From NCBI RefSeq assembly GCF_019977295.1, contig NZ_AP024651.1:4030001-4094000 (forward strand): DNA of 64,000 bases. The letters run 5' to 3'. Source of the DNA: Arthrobacter sp. StoSoilB20 (GTDB taxonomy: Bacteria > Actinomycetota > Actinomycetes > Actinomycetales > Micrococcaceae). This document shows, piece after piece, positions 7,488 through 16,847 of this stretch. The translations under genes and the position numbers were made by a program. The stretch's first letter is position 1, and each line of letters opens with the position of its first letter. The notes beneath the pieces are model-generated. The model was not told where the DNA came from. It saw only the letters and a program-made list of their open reading frames with translations, and searched no databases.

Positions 7488-9494
7488 ATGGCCATAAAAT
7501 TCCTCGGGCGTATTGCCGCCACGGTGACACTATCGCTCACAGTTCTAGTCACGCCGCCTATGTCCGAAATTTCAGTTGCCGCACCGACGCTGACGGACTG
7601 GGTACCAGTCGGCAAGGCACCTGTTGGAGTTGCTGTGAATTCTGCAACGGGAACGGTGTACGCCACAAATTCCGGGAGCAACACTGTTTCGGTTATTCAA
7701 GGGGATACCGTAACCCACACCATTCCAGTCGGTGACAGGCCTCAAGGTATCGCCGTGGATTCATCCACGAGCACTGTGTACGTTGTGAATTCAGCTTCTG
7801 GAACCGTCTCGGTCATCAATGGAACGGTGGTGACTACCACCGTTTCCGTCGGGGGCGCTCCAATGGCCGTCGCGGTGGACCCCGGGACACACATTGCGTA
7901 CGTAACAGACTGGAGCAGCGCGGCGGGCGTCAACGACCCCCATCGATTGGCGGTCATTGAGGACGGAAAGGTGACTTCCCGCATTGCGGTTGGCCACTAC
8001 CCTTCAGACGTTGCTGTAGATCCAGGGACTCATGCCGTGTATGTCACCAATCGCGGAAGTGGAACTCTTTCCATCGTCAAGGGAGGAGCGGTGACAAAAA
8101 CAATCAAACTATCGGGCGACTACAGCTTCCCGCAGGGTGTGACCGTCGACCCTGTCACGCACACGGTTTACGTTGCCAATGAGATGACACAGGGTGTAAC
8201 CGTCATCAAGAACGACGCTGTTGCATCCCAAATCTCAATCGCAGGCGGCGCACGCGATGTGGCCGTAGACCCGAAGACGGGAACTTTGTTCGTAAGCGTC
8301 CCCAACGGCGGCGGGGAAGGCCTCGTTGTCATAAACGGAGGCGAGGTGACTCAGCGAATCACCACCAACTCGGATACTTTCGGTATTGCAATTAACCCCA
8401 AGACTCATACAGTATTTGTCGCCACCTCACGTGACGAACTTTTGGTTTTGGACGGTAGCACCACCTCGGCCGTCCCCGTTGTTACTCCCCCGGTAACTCC
8501 TCCTCCAGCAACAGTGGGTTTTGAATATTCATATAGTTTCGGGGTTACGTCTGCACCGCCCGCTCAGATCAGCATCGTTTCCGGGTCGATTCCGCCAGGA
8601 ACTACCTTCGACTCGAGGACAGGCGCTCTGACTGGTCGGCCAACAGCGGCCGGAAAGTTCACATTCAGAATCTCTGCAACCAACGTCCTTGGGACAAGCG
8701 CATCCTCACCCACAGTGACCATCACGGTGCTTCCAAAACCGAGGACTAAGGACTTCGACGGCGACAACTTTCCGGATGTGATAGCGAGAGACTCCTCAGG
8801 GTCGCTTTGGCTCCATCGAGGCCGCGGTGACGGCGGGGAATGGGGCCAATCGCGTATTGGTTCTGGGTGGAACGTGATGTCGTCAATCACGACCTCGACA
8901 GATTTCAACGGCGACCGCAACATGGACGTTCTGGCACGCGATGCTTCCGGATCATTATGGCTCTATCCGGGTAACGGCCAGGGCGGATGGCTCCCCCAGA
9001 CAAAGATCGGTTTCGGATGGAACGCCATGAGTGAAATTTTCAGCCCTGGAGACTTCAACGGCGATACGTTCGGTGACATCGTCGCCCGTGACAGCGCTGG
9101 ATCACTGTGGCTCTACCCGGGGAACGGCAAAGGCGGATGGCTACCCCAGACAAAGATCGGCTACGGCTGGAGCACCATGAGCGAGCTCACAAGCCCAGGG
9201 GACTTCGATGGCGATACTTTCGCCGACATCGTCGCCCGTGACAGCGCTGGATCGCTATGGCTCTACCCGGGGAACGGCAAAAGCGGATGGCTACCTGAAA
9301 GCAAGATCGGTTATGGCTGGAACGTCATGGACGAAATCACGAGTCCTGGTGACTTCGACGGCGACACCTACCCGGACATACTTGCCCGCGACAATTCCGG
9401 TTACCTGTGGAACTACCCAGGAAACGGTAAGGGCGAATGGCTCTACCCGGGTGTCATCAGCATTGGATGGAATGGCCTGTCACCGATTCTTTAG
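7488..9494 (+). CDS. Secreted beta-propeller / Ig-like / FG-GAP repeat protein (copy 2)
   Basis: A 668-residue paralogue of the preceding gene with the same order: signal peptide (MAIKFLGRIAATVTLSLTVL), propeller blades in residues about 40-330, a He_PIG-like Ig module (SGSIPPGTTFDSRTGALTGRP) and five FG-GAP repeats (DFDGDNFPD, DFNGDRNMD, DFNGDTFGD, DFDGDTFAD, DFDGDTYPD). Unlike copy 1, its repeats are diverged from one another. The propeller carries a longer blade near residues 140-150. The two genes probably arose by tandem duplication; the LysR remnant behind this copy supports a duplicated segment. The role is unknown, likely extracellular binding. Confidence 0.82.
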   Translation: MAIKFLGRIAATVTLSLTVLVTPPMSEISVAAPTLTDWVPVGKAPVGVAVNSATGTVYATNSGSNTVSVIQGDTVTHTIPVGDRPQGIAVDSSTSTVYVVNSASGTVSVINGTVVTTTVSVGGAPMAVAVDPGTHIAYVTDWSSAAGVNDPHRLAVIEDGKVTSRIAVGHYPSDVAVDPGTHAVYVTNRGSGTLSIVKGGAVTKTIKLSGDYSFPQGVTVDPVTHTVYVANEMTQGVTVIKNDAVASQISIAGGARDVAVDPKTGTLFVSVPNGGGEGLVVINGGEVTQRITTNSDTFGIAINPKTHTVFVATSRDELLVLDGSTTSAVPVVTPPVTPPPATVGFEYSYSFGVTSAPPAQISIVSGSIPPGTTFDSRTGALTGRPTAAGKFTFRISATNVLGTSASSPTVTITVLPKPRTKDFDGDNFPDVIARDSSGSLWLHRGRGDGGEWGQSRIGSGWNVMSSITTSTDFNGDRNMDVLARDASGSLWLYPGNGQGGWLPQTKIGFGWNAMSEIFSPGDFNGDTFGDIVARDSAGSLWLYPGNGKGGWLPQTKIGYGWSTMSELTSPGDFDGDTFADIVARDSAGSLWLYPGNGKSGWLPESKIGYGWNVMDEITSPGDFDGDTYPDILARDNSGYLWNYPGNGKGEWLYPGVISIGWNGLSPIL

Positions 9495-9512
9495 GCCGAA
9501 AGTGGCGCGGAC

Positions 9513-9655
9513 GAGAGGCCCAGCGCTTGCATATTGCCCACCGGCCTCTTTCGCAGCGAATCAAGGACTTGGAAAAAGAGCTCGAGTGTAGATGTTTCAT
9601 CGGCGGTGTGCCGGTGTGTGGCCCGTACGTTGTACGACTCGTTCCTCCATACGTG
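9513..9655 (+). pseudogene. Remnant of a LysR gene with internal deletion
   Basis: The bases encode EAQRLHIAHRPLSQRIKDLE, matching the helix-turn-helix of the LysR protein encoded at 4451-5344. The reading frame shifts just after the matching KEL segment. The text then jumps to a segment matching the LysR codons around nt 5045-5080 (ACGTTGTACGACTC), so about 430 bp are missing between the two blocks. No open frame survives. Confidence 0.75.
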
Positions 9656-9723
9656 CCCCTGAAGACACGGCGTGAGATGGCTGGGCCCGATGCTCACCGG
9701 ACCTGTCGGCATAGGATCAATCC

Positions 9724-9972
9724 ATGGCTACTTCAAACAAGTCACTGCCAATTCGCCAGGGCCGCATGCAGAAGGCACTGGGGCTGATTTTCTGCGTGTC
9801 GATGGTGGGCCTCTTGGCTTCAATCTTCCTGACCGGCCGCAACCCGCTCTTCCCGGGGATGTCGGGGCCACTGCTGGTGCTGTTCTTCTTCCTGGCCGCT
9901 GCAGGCAGCGTTTTCGGACTGGCAATCATCAGGTCCCGACGAGCCGCCACGGAAATTGCAGACAAGAGATAA
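9724..9972 (+). CDS. Small two-helix membrane protein
   Basis: An 82-residue protein with a basic, polar N-terminus and two hydrophobic stretches (about residues 17-37 and 44-68), ending in a basic tail (RSRRAATEIADKR). It is therefore probably an integral membrane protein with both ends in the cytoplasm. No family is recognised. It lies between the LysR remnant and the convergent ThuA-like gene, and the ATG follows the end of the degenerate region by about 70 bp. Function unknown. Confidence 0.6.
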   Translation: MATSNKSLPIRQGRMQKALGLIFCVSMVGLLASIFLTGRNPLFPGMSGPLLVLFFFLAAAGSVFGLAIIRSRRAATEIADKR

Positions 9973-10018
9973 GCCACGCCCGGCCGCTTTGTCGTAGCCG
10001 GCCATCCCGCCCGAGGCC

Positions 10019-10768
10019 CTACGCCTCCTCGAACCACCCCCGCGCAGGGTTGCTGACCTCCGGCGCTTCCCGGAACACACCCGGCTGCGCAACCCAGCCA
10101 ACCCCGTTGGCGATGACCTTCTGGATCTGCGGCTGGTGGTACACGGGGTATTCCTGGTCGCCGGGGCTGAAGTAGAAGATCCGGCCCTTGCCACGGGAGA
10201 ACGTCACGCCGGAGCGGAACACCTCTCCCCCGGTGAACGAGCTGATGAAGATCAGGTCATCGGGCTCCGGAATGTCGAACAGCTCGCCGTACATTTCCTG
10301 CTGCGGAATCACAATCGGGCTCTCGATCCCAGCGGCGATCGGGTGCGAGGGCTTGACCGTCCACACAAGCTCACGTTCGCCCTCGTTGCGCCACTTCAGC
10401 GAGCAGGTAGTGCCCAACAAACGGGTGAAGATCTTGGCGAAGTGTCCGGAGTGCAGCACCACCAAACCCATTCCGCCCAGGACGTGCCGCTGCACGCGCT
10501 CCACCACTTCGTCAGCGACTTCCTGATGGGCGATGTGCCCCCACCACAGCAACACATCAGTCTGCTCCAGAACTTCTTCGGAGAGCCCGTGCTCGGGATC
10601 AGCGAGGGTCGCTGTGGAGATTTCGGAGTCCGGGTAGAAACCGCGGAGCCCTGCAGCGATGGCGCCGTGGATCCCTTCGGGGTACATCTCGCCGATGGTC
10701 GCAGGTTCGTTGCGGGCCTCGTGGACGGCCTCGTTCCAGACAACAATCTTCAATTTCGAATCAGTCAT
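10019..10768 (-). CDS. ThuA-like protein (trehalose-utilisation family)
   Basis: A 249-residue protein of the ThuA fold, related to class I glutamine amidotransferases. Typical segments are KIVVWNE at the start, [14 protein letters not shown] (near residue 70), [14 protein letters not shown] (near 100) and HPIAAGI (near 140). The family is linked to sugar catabolism, often beside Gfo/Idh dehydrogenases and acting in oxidation of disaccharides to keto-sugars. Here it is the last gene of the operon, 2 bp after the Gfo/Idh gene. The biochemical step is not established for this member. Confidence 0.82.
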   Translation of the reverse strand: MTDSKLKIVVWNEAVHEARNEPATIGEMYPEGIHGAIAAGLRGFYPDSEISTATLADPEHGLSEEVLEQTDVLLWWGHIAHQEVADEVVERVQRHVLGGMGLVVLHSGHFAKIFTRLLGTTCSLKWRNEGERELVWTVKPSHPIAAGIESPIVIPQQEMYGELFDIPEPDDLIFISSFTGGEVFRSGVTFSRGKGRIFYFSPGDQEYPVYHQPQIQKVIANGVGWVAQPGVFREAPEVSNPARGWFEEA

Positions 10769-10770
10769 TT

Positions 10771-11874
10771 TCAGAGCACCACTTCACGTTGTTCCAGGGC
10801 GGATTTGTAGCAAGCATCGAGTATCAGCGCGCGGCTCAGGGCGAGCGAACCGTCATGGCTTCCCCATACAGTTTCGCCACCGCGCACGGCGGCAATGAAA
10901 TCGTCGACGACGGCCTGGTGGGCTCGCCCGGGTTCGGCCACCACCTCGAAGTCCGCGTTCTCGCCGTCCTTCTCGGTGAAGACGTGGACGTCCGCTACCG
11001 GGTTCTCGGAGGCGCCCACCGAGCGCAAGTCCGCTCCGCCGTCGGTCCCGTAAACGGTGAAGTCCATCAGGTCACGCTCGTCGCGGTAGGTGGCCCAGCC
11101 GGCTTCGAGGATCAAGGTACCGCCACCTTCCAGGCGAATAAATGCGGAGGCGAAGTCTTCCACTTCAAACTTATGGCTGGAGTTCGAGGCTGTGTAGCGG
11201 GCGTTGCCGCCGAGCCCGCGGGGTCCGAGTTCGGAGTGGGTCGAGGCCGAGACCGCCAGGACCTTCGGCTCCCCCAGCAGGTGCAGCGAGTAGTCCAGCA
11301 CGTGGACGCCGATATCAGCCAGCGGACCACCGCCGGCGAGTTCAGGATTGGTGAACCAGCTGCCCAGCATCGGAATCCCTTGGCGGCGGAGCCACGACGC
11401 CTTGGCGTAGTACGGACGTCCCAGCGTCCCGGCGTCGATCACTTCCTTCAGCGCCTGGATGTCGCCGCGGCGGCGGTGATTGAACGCGACGTCCAGAACG
11501 CGGCCGGCCTTGCGGGCGGCGTCCACCATCTGTTGACCCTCGACGGCGTTGCGCGCGATCGGCTTCTCACTCAGCACATGCAGGCCCCGCTCGAGCGAAG
11601 CAATCGCGATGGGTGCGTGCAGGAACGTCGGCACGGCGACGCTGACGGCGTCGAGGTCCTCGAGCTCGATCATGTCCTCCCAGCGGGCGAAGGCATGAGG
11701 GATGCTGTATTCCTCGGTCAGCTGGGCGAGAAGCTCTTCTTCCATGCCCGCGACGGCAACAATTTCGACGCCGGGAATGTTGCTGTATGCCTTGAGGTGC
11801 TGCTGGCCGGCCCAACCAATGCCCACAACTCCTACCTTGAGGGTTGCGGACGGGGCCTGCTGCTGAATGCTCAC
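10771..11874 (-). CDS. Gfo/Idh/MocA-family NAD(P)-dependent sugar dehydrogenase
   Basis: A 367-residue oxidoreductase with an N-terminal Rossmann fold ([17 protein letters not shown]), the EKPIARN motif carrying the conserved lysine near residue 95, and a C-terminal beta-sheet substrate domain. It probably oxidises or dehydrates the sugar brought in by the neighbouring ABC transporter. It sits between the permease genes and the ThuA-like gene. That ThuA plus Gfo/Idh pair is typical of 3-keto-sugar metabolism, but the substrate is not readable from sequence. Confidence 0.88.
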   Translation of the reverse strand: MSIQQQAPSATLKVGVVGIGWAGQQHLKAYSNIPGVEIVAVAGMEEELLAQLTEEYSIPHAFARWEDMIELEDLDAVSVAVPTFLHAPIAIASLERGLHVLSEKPIARNAVEGQQMVDAARKAGRVLDVAFNHRRRGDIQALKEVIDAGTLGRPYYAKASWLRRQGIPMLGSWFTNPELAGGGPLADIGVHVLDYSLHLLGEPKVLAVSASTHSELGPRGLGGNARYTASNSSHKFEVEDFASAFIRLEGGGTLILEAGWATYRDERDLMDFTVYGTDGGADLRSVGASENPVADVHVFTEKDGENADFEVVAEPGRAHQAVVDDFIAAVRGGETVWGSHDGSLALSRALILDACYKSALEQREVVL

Positions 11875-11938
11875 GTTGTTCCTGTTCTTTGGGTGGTTTC
11901 TTAGAGTCTGTGAGGGGTTTCGGGACTTCGTGACGGGC

Positions 11939-12838
11939 TTAGCCCTTGACCGCGCCGGCCGTCATGCCGGACACGATTCGCTTCTGGCACAAGAGCACCA
12001 GGATCACGAGCGGGACGGTGATGATCACCGAGGCGGCGCTGATGGTGCCGAGGGGTTGGTCGAACTCGCTGGTTCCGCTGAAGAACGCAATCGCGACCGG
12101 CACGGGCCGGGCTTCCGGCGAGGTGGTCAGCGTGACGGCCAGGAGGAATTCGTTCCAGACCGAGATGAACACCAGGATCGCCGTCGTAGCCAGACCGGGA
12201 ACCGCGAGCGGCAGGATGACTTTTCGGAAGGCAACAAACGGTGTGGCGCCATCCATGTACGCGGATTCCTCCAGCTCACGCGGTATCTCCTTGAAGAACG
12301 ACGTCAGCGTGTAGATCGCCAGCGGCAACGCGAACGTCAGCTTCGGGATGATGAGGCCAAGCAAGGTGTCGTACAGGCCTATTTCGCGCCAGATGGAGAA
12401 CATCGGGGCCGCAATCGCGATGGCCGGGAACGTGGTGACCGAGAGGATCAGCGTCAGGATCATCGCCTTGCGGCGCATCTTCAGCCTGGCCAGCGCATAC
12501 GCGGCGAAGGACGCGAAGACCAGCGCCACCGTTGTAGTCACGACGGCGATAATCACCGAGTTGCGCAAGGCCAGGAGGAACTCGGGGTTCTGGAAGACCA
12601 CCAGATAGTTCTCGAGCGTCGGCTGGCTCGGGAAGAGCTCGCCCTTGGACAGGCTCGCTCCCTTCTTAAGAGAGGTGTTGACCAGCCAGTAGAAGGGGAT
12701 GAGTGAGAAAGCCATGACGGCCACCACGAACACCCACACCAGGGGATGCAGTTTCGATTCCCCGCGCAAGCGACGTTTTGGCGCCTTGCGCGCGGTGGCG
12801 AGTTCCGGCGTCGTGCGTTCTGCAGTCAGCGTGCTCAT
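11939..12838 (-). CDS. Sugar ABC transporter permease (MalG type)
   Basis: A 299-residue inner-membrane permease with six predicted helices and the EAA loop EESAYMDGATPFVAFRKVILP, where it contacts the ATPase. The start at 12838 overlaps the stop of the other permease by 4 bp; a much longer open frame upstream is a frame artefact of GC-rich DNA. It works as a heterodimer with the upstream permease. No ATPase gene is in the operon, so a shared MsiK-like ATPase elsewhere is presumed, as in other actinobacteria. Confidence 0.9.
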   Translation of the reverse strand: MSTLTAERTTPELATARKAPKRRLRGESKLHPLVWVFVVAVMAFSLIPFYWLVNTSLKKGASLSKGELFPSQPTLENYLVVFQNPEFLLALRNSVIIAVVTTTVALVFASFAAYALARLKMRRKAMILTLILSVTTFPAIAIAAPMFSIWREIGLYDTLLGLIIPKLTFALPLAIYTLTSFFKEIPRELEESAYMDGATPFVAFRKVILPLAVPGLATTAILVFISVWNEFLLAVTLTTSPEARPVPVAIAFFSGTSEFDQPLGTISAASVIITVPLVILVLLCQKRIVSGMTAGAVKG

Positions 12839-13791
12839 TGTTCCTCCTTCGCGACGTCGCGGATGTTGCCGCCGCCGAAGCGGATGTAGATAACGGAGAC
12901 CACCATGACGGTGAGGAAGGTCAGGATGGACAGCGCCGAGCCTTCGCCCACCAGCCGGTTTTCGCGCAGTTGGCCGTAGGCGAGCATGGACATGGATTCG
13001 GTGCCGTTGGCGCCGCGGGTGAGGACGAACGGCAGGTCGAAGACGCGGAGGGCGTCCATGGTGCGGAAGATCGCGGCGAGGACGATTGCCGGGCGCAGGA
13101 GCGGCAGGGTGATGTGGACGAAGGTCTGCCATTTGCTGGCGCCGTCGAGTTCCGCGGCCTCGTACGTTTCGGCGGAGATGACCTGCAGGCCGGCAAGGAT
13201 GATGAGTGCCGCGAAGGGCGTGGTCTTCCAGACGTCGGCCATGACGATCACGGCCATCGCATATCCGTGTTCACCGAGCCAGACGACGTCGCCGCCGGGC
13301 AGCCCCAGCGTGGAGAGGACGTTGGTGACCAGGCCCATGTTGGGCTGGAACATGGTTTGCCAGGTGATGGCACTGACCACGGTGATGATCGCGTAGGGCA
13401 GCAGAACCACGGTGCGCAGGACTGCGCGGCCCTTGAACGCGAGGTTGAGCAGGAGCGCCATGGCCGTACCGAGGATGAGTTCCAGGCTGACGGAGAGGCC
13501 CGCGAAGAGGAAGGTCTGGCCGAACGCGGCCCACCATTCACTGCTGGTGAGGGCGGCGATGTAGTTGTCCAGACCTACGAAGCGTGAGAGCCCTGCGGTG
13601 CGGACGCTGTACTGGTTCAGCGAGAGCCAGATCGCGTAGCCGATGGGGACCGCCGCAACCAGCGCCATGATGACCAGCGATGGGGCGGTCATGCGGAACG
13701 CGAGCTTCCGCTCGGCCCGGTCGCGGCCGCTTACGCGGTTTGGCGAGCGGCCTCCGGGTGCGCCGCTGGCTTGAATTGTCTTGAGGGTCAT
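12835..13791 (-). CDS. Sugar ABC transporter permease (MalF type)
   Basis: A 318-residue permease with an extended basic N-terminus, six predicted helices and an EAA loop (YEAAELDGASKWQTFVHITLP). It forms the transport channel with the partner encoded just downstream. The start at 13791 lies 2 bp after the binding-protein stop; a longer open frame running into that gene is not credible because it would read through it. Second gene of the transporter operon. Confidence 0.9.
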   Translation of the reverse strand: MTLKTIQASGAPGGRSPNRVSGRDRAERKLAFRMTAPSLVIMALVAAVPIGYAIWLSLNQYSVRTAGLSRFVGLDNYIAALTSSEWWAAFGQTFLFAGLSVSLELILGTAMALLLNLAFKGRAVLRTVVLLPYAIITVVSAITWQTMFQPNMGLVTNVLSTLGLPGGDVVWLGEHGYAMAVIVMADVWKTTPFAALIILAGLQVISAETYEAAELDGASKWQTFVHITLPLLRPAIVLAAIFRTMDALRVFDLPFVLTRGANGTESMSMLAYGQLRENRLVGEGSALSILTFLTVMVVSVIYIRFGGGNIRDVAKEEQ

Positions 13792-13793
13792 GA

Positions 13794-15113
13794 TCAGAAG
13801 CTCGCCTTGGCGCTGGTGATTTCCTCGGCCATGCTCTTCACGGCGTCCTCGGTGGAGGCGGTTCCGGAGAGGACGGCGTAGACGTTCTTGTAGATCGCCT
13901 GGCTGATCTGCGGGTAGACCGGCGAGATCGGGCGGGGCTTGGCACCCTTCACGGAGGCGAGGAGTTCGGTAGCGAACGGCATCTTCTGCAGCACCGCCGG
14001 GTCCGAGTAGGCGGCTTCGTTCACCGGGGCCTGCGAGTAGTCCATGGCCACGTGCTTCTGCCAGTCCGGGGTGGTGGCGAAGTCGATGAACGAGACAGCC
14101 CCGGCCTGGTTGGTGGAGTGGGCCGAGATCGCCAGGTTCCAGCCGCCGAGCACACCGGAGGCCTTGCCGCCTTCCCATGCCGGCAGCGGTGCGACCGCGA
14201 AGCTGGACGCCAGCGGTGTCGCGTTGAGCAGTCGGTACACGTGCGGCCAGTTGCGCTGGTATCCGAAGTCGCCGGACTCGTAGGCGAGGCGGGCGGGGTC
14301 TTCGTTGTAGGTGAGGACGGCGCGGTCGGCTGAGCCGTTCTTGAGTCCGTCACTCATGAAGTTGAGGACGTCGCGGGTTTCCTTGGAGTCGATCTTGACG
14401 TTGCCTTGGTCATCGAGGACTTCGCCGCCCGCGCTGTAGAGCATTTCGAGGAAGTTCACCGTGAGGCCCTCGTACTGCTTGCCTTGGTAGACGAAGCCGT
14501 TGCCGGGAGCTTTGGCGGCTTCTGCGTAGAGCTGCTGCCAGGTCTCGGGCTTGGCCACCTTGTCCTTCTCGTAATAGATCAATCCGGCGTTGGTGAAGAA
14601 CGGCGAGCCCCAGTACTTGTCCTCGTACTTGGTGGTTTCCACTGTGGAGGGAATGAGCCGGTCCTTGTTGGCCTCTACCAGCTTGGTCTGGTCCAGCAGC
14701 CAGCCCTGTGAGGCGAACTCGGAGGTCCAGATGACGTCCGTGATGAAGATGTCGCACTCCGTGGACTTGCCCTCCAGCCGCTGCACGATCTGCGTGCGGG
14801 CTTCATCCGTGGTGGCGCCGATCTCCGTGTACTTGGCCGTCACCTTGCCGTTCGCCTTGGTGAACGCCTCCGCCGTGCCCTTGTAAATGCCGCTCGCGTC
14901 CTTGACGCCGCAGATGTTCACAGCGCCGCTGGCACTAGCGCCCGACGCCGGATCGGCAGCTGCCGCTTGTTCGGCACCTTGGGGTGCTGCTCCCCCGCCG
15001 CACGCGGTGAGGAGGAGGGCTGCGGCTATTGCTGTGGCCGCCAGTGCTTTTCGGTTGCGGGGCGTTGCTTGAGTCTGGTTCTGGAGCGGGGAAGCAGGTC
15101 GGTTCAAGTCCAC
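13794..15113 (-). CDS. Sugar ABC transporter substrate-binding lipoprotein
   Basis: A 439-residue extracellular solute-binding protein of the MalE/UgpB type. The N-terminus has a signal sequence with lipobox LLLTACGGG, so it is lipid-anchored outside the membrane. The GTG at 15113 is chosen because AAGGAG stands 6 nt before it; the frame is open another 60 codons upstream but those run through the operator region. First gene after the two operators, so transporter output is set here. The ligand is probably a mono- or disaccharide. Confidence 0.88.
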   Translation of the reverse strand: MDLNRPASPLQNQTQATPRNRKALAATAIAAALLLTACGGGAAPQGAEQAAAADPASGASASGAVNICGVKDASGIYKGTAEAFTKANGKVTAKYTEIGATTDEARTQIVQRLEGKSTECDIFITDVIWTSEFASQGWLLDQTKLVEANKDRLIPSTVETTKYEDKYWGSPFFTNAGLIYYEKDKVAKPETWQQLYAEAAKAPGNGFVYQGKQYEGLTVNFLEMLYSAGGEVLDDQGNVKIDSKETRDVLNFMSDGLKNGSADRAVLTYNEDPARLAYESGDFGYQRNWPHVYRLLNATPLASSFAVAPLPAWEGGKASGVLGGWNLAISAHSTNQAGAVSFIDFATTPDWQKHVAMDYSQAPVNEAAYSDPAVLQKMPFATELLASVKGAKPRPISPVYPQISQAIYKNVYAVLSGTASTEDAVKSMAEEITSAKASF

Positions 15114-15213
15114 AAGTGGCTCCTTTGGCGGCTGTGGGCGGTGGGGTTCAGTGCGCGCTTTGACTATCCCGCGTGCTGAGGCTGGCTTCTTTGCCGGTGG
15201 TTCTTGCATTCTG

Positions 15214-15272
15214 TGGAATCGATTCCAAATGTTTCCATAAGAATCGGCCTTGCGGCCGTGGAATCGATTCCA
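15214..15272. promoter_or_regulatory. Two perfect LacI-type operators
   Basis: TGGAATCGATTCCA occurs twice as an exact 14-bp palindrome, at 15214-15227 and 15259-15272, with centres 45 bp apart. Both lie in the gap between the LacI-family gene and the binding-protein start. The form matches LacI/GalR-family sites with a central CG. Two sites about four helical turns apart suit looping or cooperative repression of the transporter operon. Confidence 0.85.
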
Positions 15273-15311
15273 AAGTAGTGTGACAGGGACCACGGAGGGC
15301 TGTCAACCCTT

Positions 15312-16307
15312 TTATTTGGTGGAGTCCCGGATGACGAGTTCGTGCGGGAGGAAGGTTCTGCCCTTGCGGTGGGCGCCTGGGACTGTCATGCGTTCCAGGA
15401 GTTCAGCGAAGGCAACTCGGCCCATTTCGTAGGCCGGCTGTCTTACCGTGGTTAGCTCCGGGACACACATTTCTGCTTGGGCCGAGTCATCGAAACCTGC
15501 TACGGCGATGTCATCCGGGACCTTTATGCCGGCATCGGTGAGCTCACGGACGCACCCGGCGGCAACGACGTCCGTTCCGCAGAAGACGGCATCCGGGAGG
15601 CCTTTGGCTTCCAGGAGTTTCATAGTGAGATTGCGTCCGGCGTGGAAGCCGAAGTTGCCTTCGCCCAGGTGCACCCGGTCTGGTTCCAGGCCATTCTCCT
15701 CCAAGGCTTGGCGGAAGCCTTCCTCCCTGAGTCGACCCGAGCGGGCACCCCTGTGGGCGAGCATTGCCAGCTTCTTGGCGCCCGTGTCGATCAGGTGTTT
15801 GGTGATGTCGTAGGCGGCTTGGCGGTCGTCAATGGACACTCCGAATGCCGCCTCGGCATCGACGATCTCACAGACCTGGACGACGCTCATTTGCTCGGCA
15901 ACGGTGTTTACGTCGTCGTCCGGCATGGTTGGGGAAAAGATCACCAGCCCGTCCACGGACCCGTTGCGCAGCATGTCCACGAGTTGCTGTTCGCGATCCA
16001 GATCCCCGTCGGTGGCTGCAATGAGGCTGACATAGCCGTTGTCCGCGGCTGCGTCTCCAACGCCGCGGAAGACTTCGCTGATGACGAGGGAATCCAGGTT
16101 CTTGGCAAGAGCGAGAACGCGCATGGTTCGGTCCCTGCGGAGATCCCTTGCTGAAGCTAGCGGACGGTAGCTGAGCTCCGTTATGGCTGCGTTAACCTTC
16201 TCCTTGGCCGCATCGCTGACTGCGGAGCTTCCGTTCAAGACGCGCGACACCGTCCCCACGGACACACCCGCCGTTCTGGCGACATCCTGAACTGTCGGCC
16301 GAGCCAT
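15312..16307 (-). CDS. LacI-family transcriptional repressor
   Basis: A 331-residue LacI/GalR regulator. The HTH lies in residues 4-25 (TVQDVARTAGVSVGTVSRVL), the hinge helix follows near residue 50, and a periplasmic-binding-like effector domain fills the rest. It is the first gene in the row and reads towards the transporter genes. The two palindromes between it and the binding-protein gene are its likely targets, with an imported sugar or derivative as inducer. Confidence 0.92.
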   Translation of the reverse strand: MARPTVQDVARTAGVSVGTVSRVLNGSSAVSDAAKEKVNAAITELSYRPLASARDLRRDRTMRVLALAKNLDSLVISEVFRGVGDAAADNGYVSLIAATDGDLDREQQLVDMLRNGSVDGLVIFSPTMPDDDVNTVAEQMSVVQVCEIVDAEAAFGVSIDDRQAAYDITKHLIDTGAKKLAMLAHRGARSGRLREEGFRQALEENGLEPDRVHLGEGNFGFHAGRNLTMKLLEAKGLPDAVFCGTDVVAAGCVRELTDAGIKVPDDIAVAGFDDSAQAEMCVPELTTVRQPAYEMGRVAFAELLERMTVPGAHRKGRTFLPHELVIRDSTK

Positions 16308-16847
16308 TCAGTTTGTCCTTCCGCGAGCAGTGACGATGGACTCTGCCGCCACGCCACTTCCGCGCCCACAGGCGCTCTTCAGCATAGCTGGAGTATGGAG
16401 AGCGATGTGGGCTGATGGGTCAGTTGAAGTTACACCGCTGGCGCGATCACTGAAAGCGGTCATAAGGGTACCGACTCGGGGATGGGGCGCACCATGCCAC
16501 TACGGTACACACAGAACCAACACCACCTGCCAAAGTCTCGCCAAAGGCGTGAACTCATCAACATCGAGAAAATCAAGATGAGATAGTTTGCTGGGACATC
16601 GCAAACCACCGATACAAAGGCATATGGATTGACCATGACGTTAGGAGAGGGGTCGCGTCAAACGATCCATTAGAGAGATTGCCACCAAGTCACGACGAGT
16701 TGCAGAACTCCCCCGCCCTGGCGAGTAGCACCAATCCCCGCCCGAGGTGCCGTGGATTCCTAGAGCGTCGCCATAAAGCGGGAATGGCACGAGTAACGAT
16801 TACGCTCTTAAATAGTTTCGTGAACTTAGATTGGGCAGGAGTACGGG
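16308..16847. other. Intergenic stretch at the left edge of the defence island
   Basis: No convincing gene is seen. The short open frames here lack ribosome sites and family features. Composition becomes more A+T-rich towards the right, consistent with the junction between the sugar operon and acquired DNA. Confidence 0.5.

Noticed and set aside
13134..14178. Extended N-termini of the two sugar permeases
   Set aside because: The extra residues read through neighbouring genes in another frame; starts at 12838 and 13791 give normal permeases with 4-bp and 2-bp junctions.
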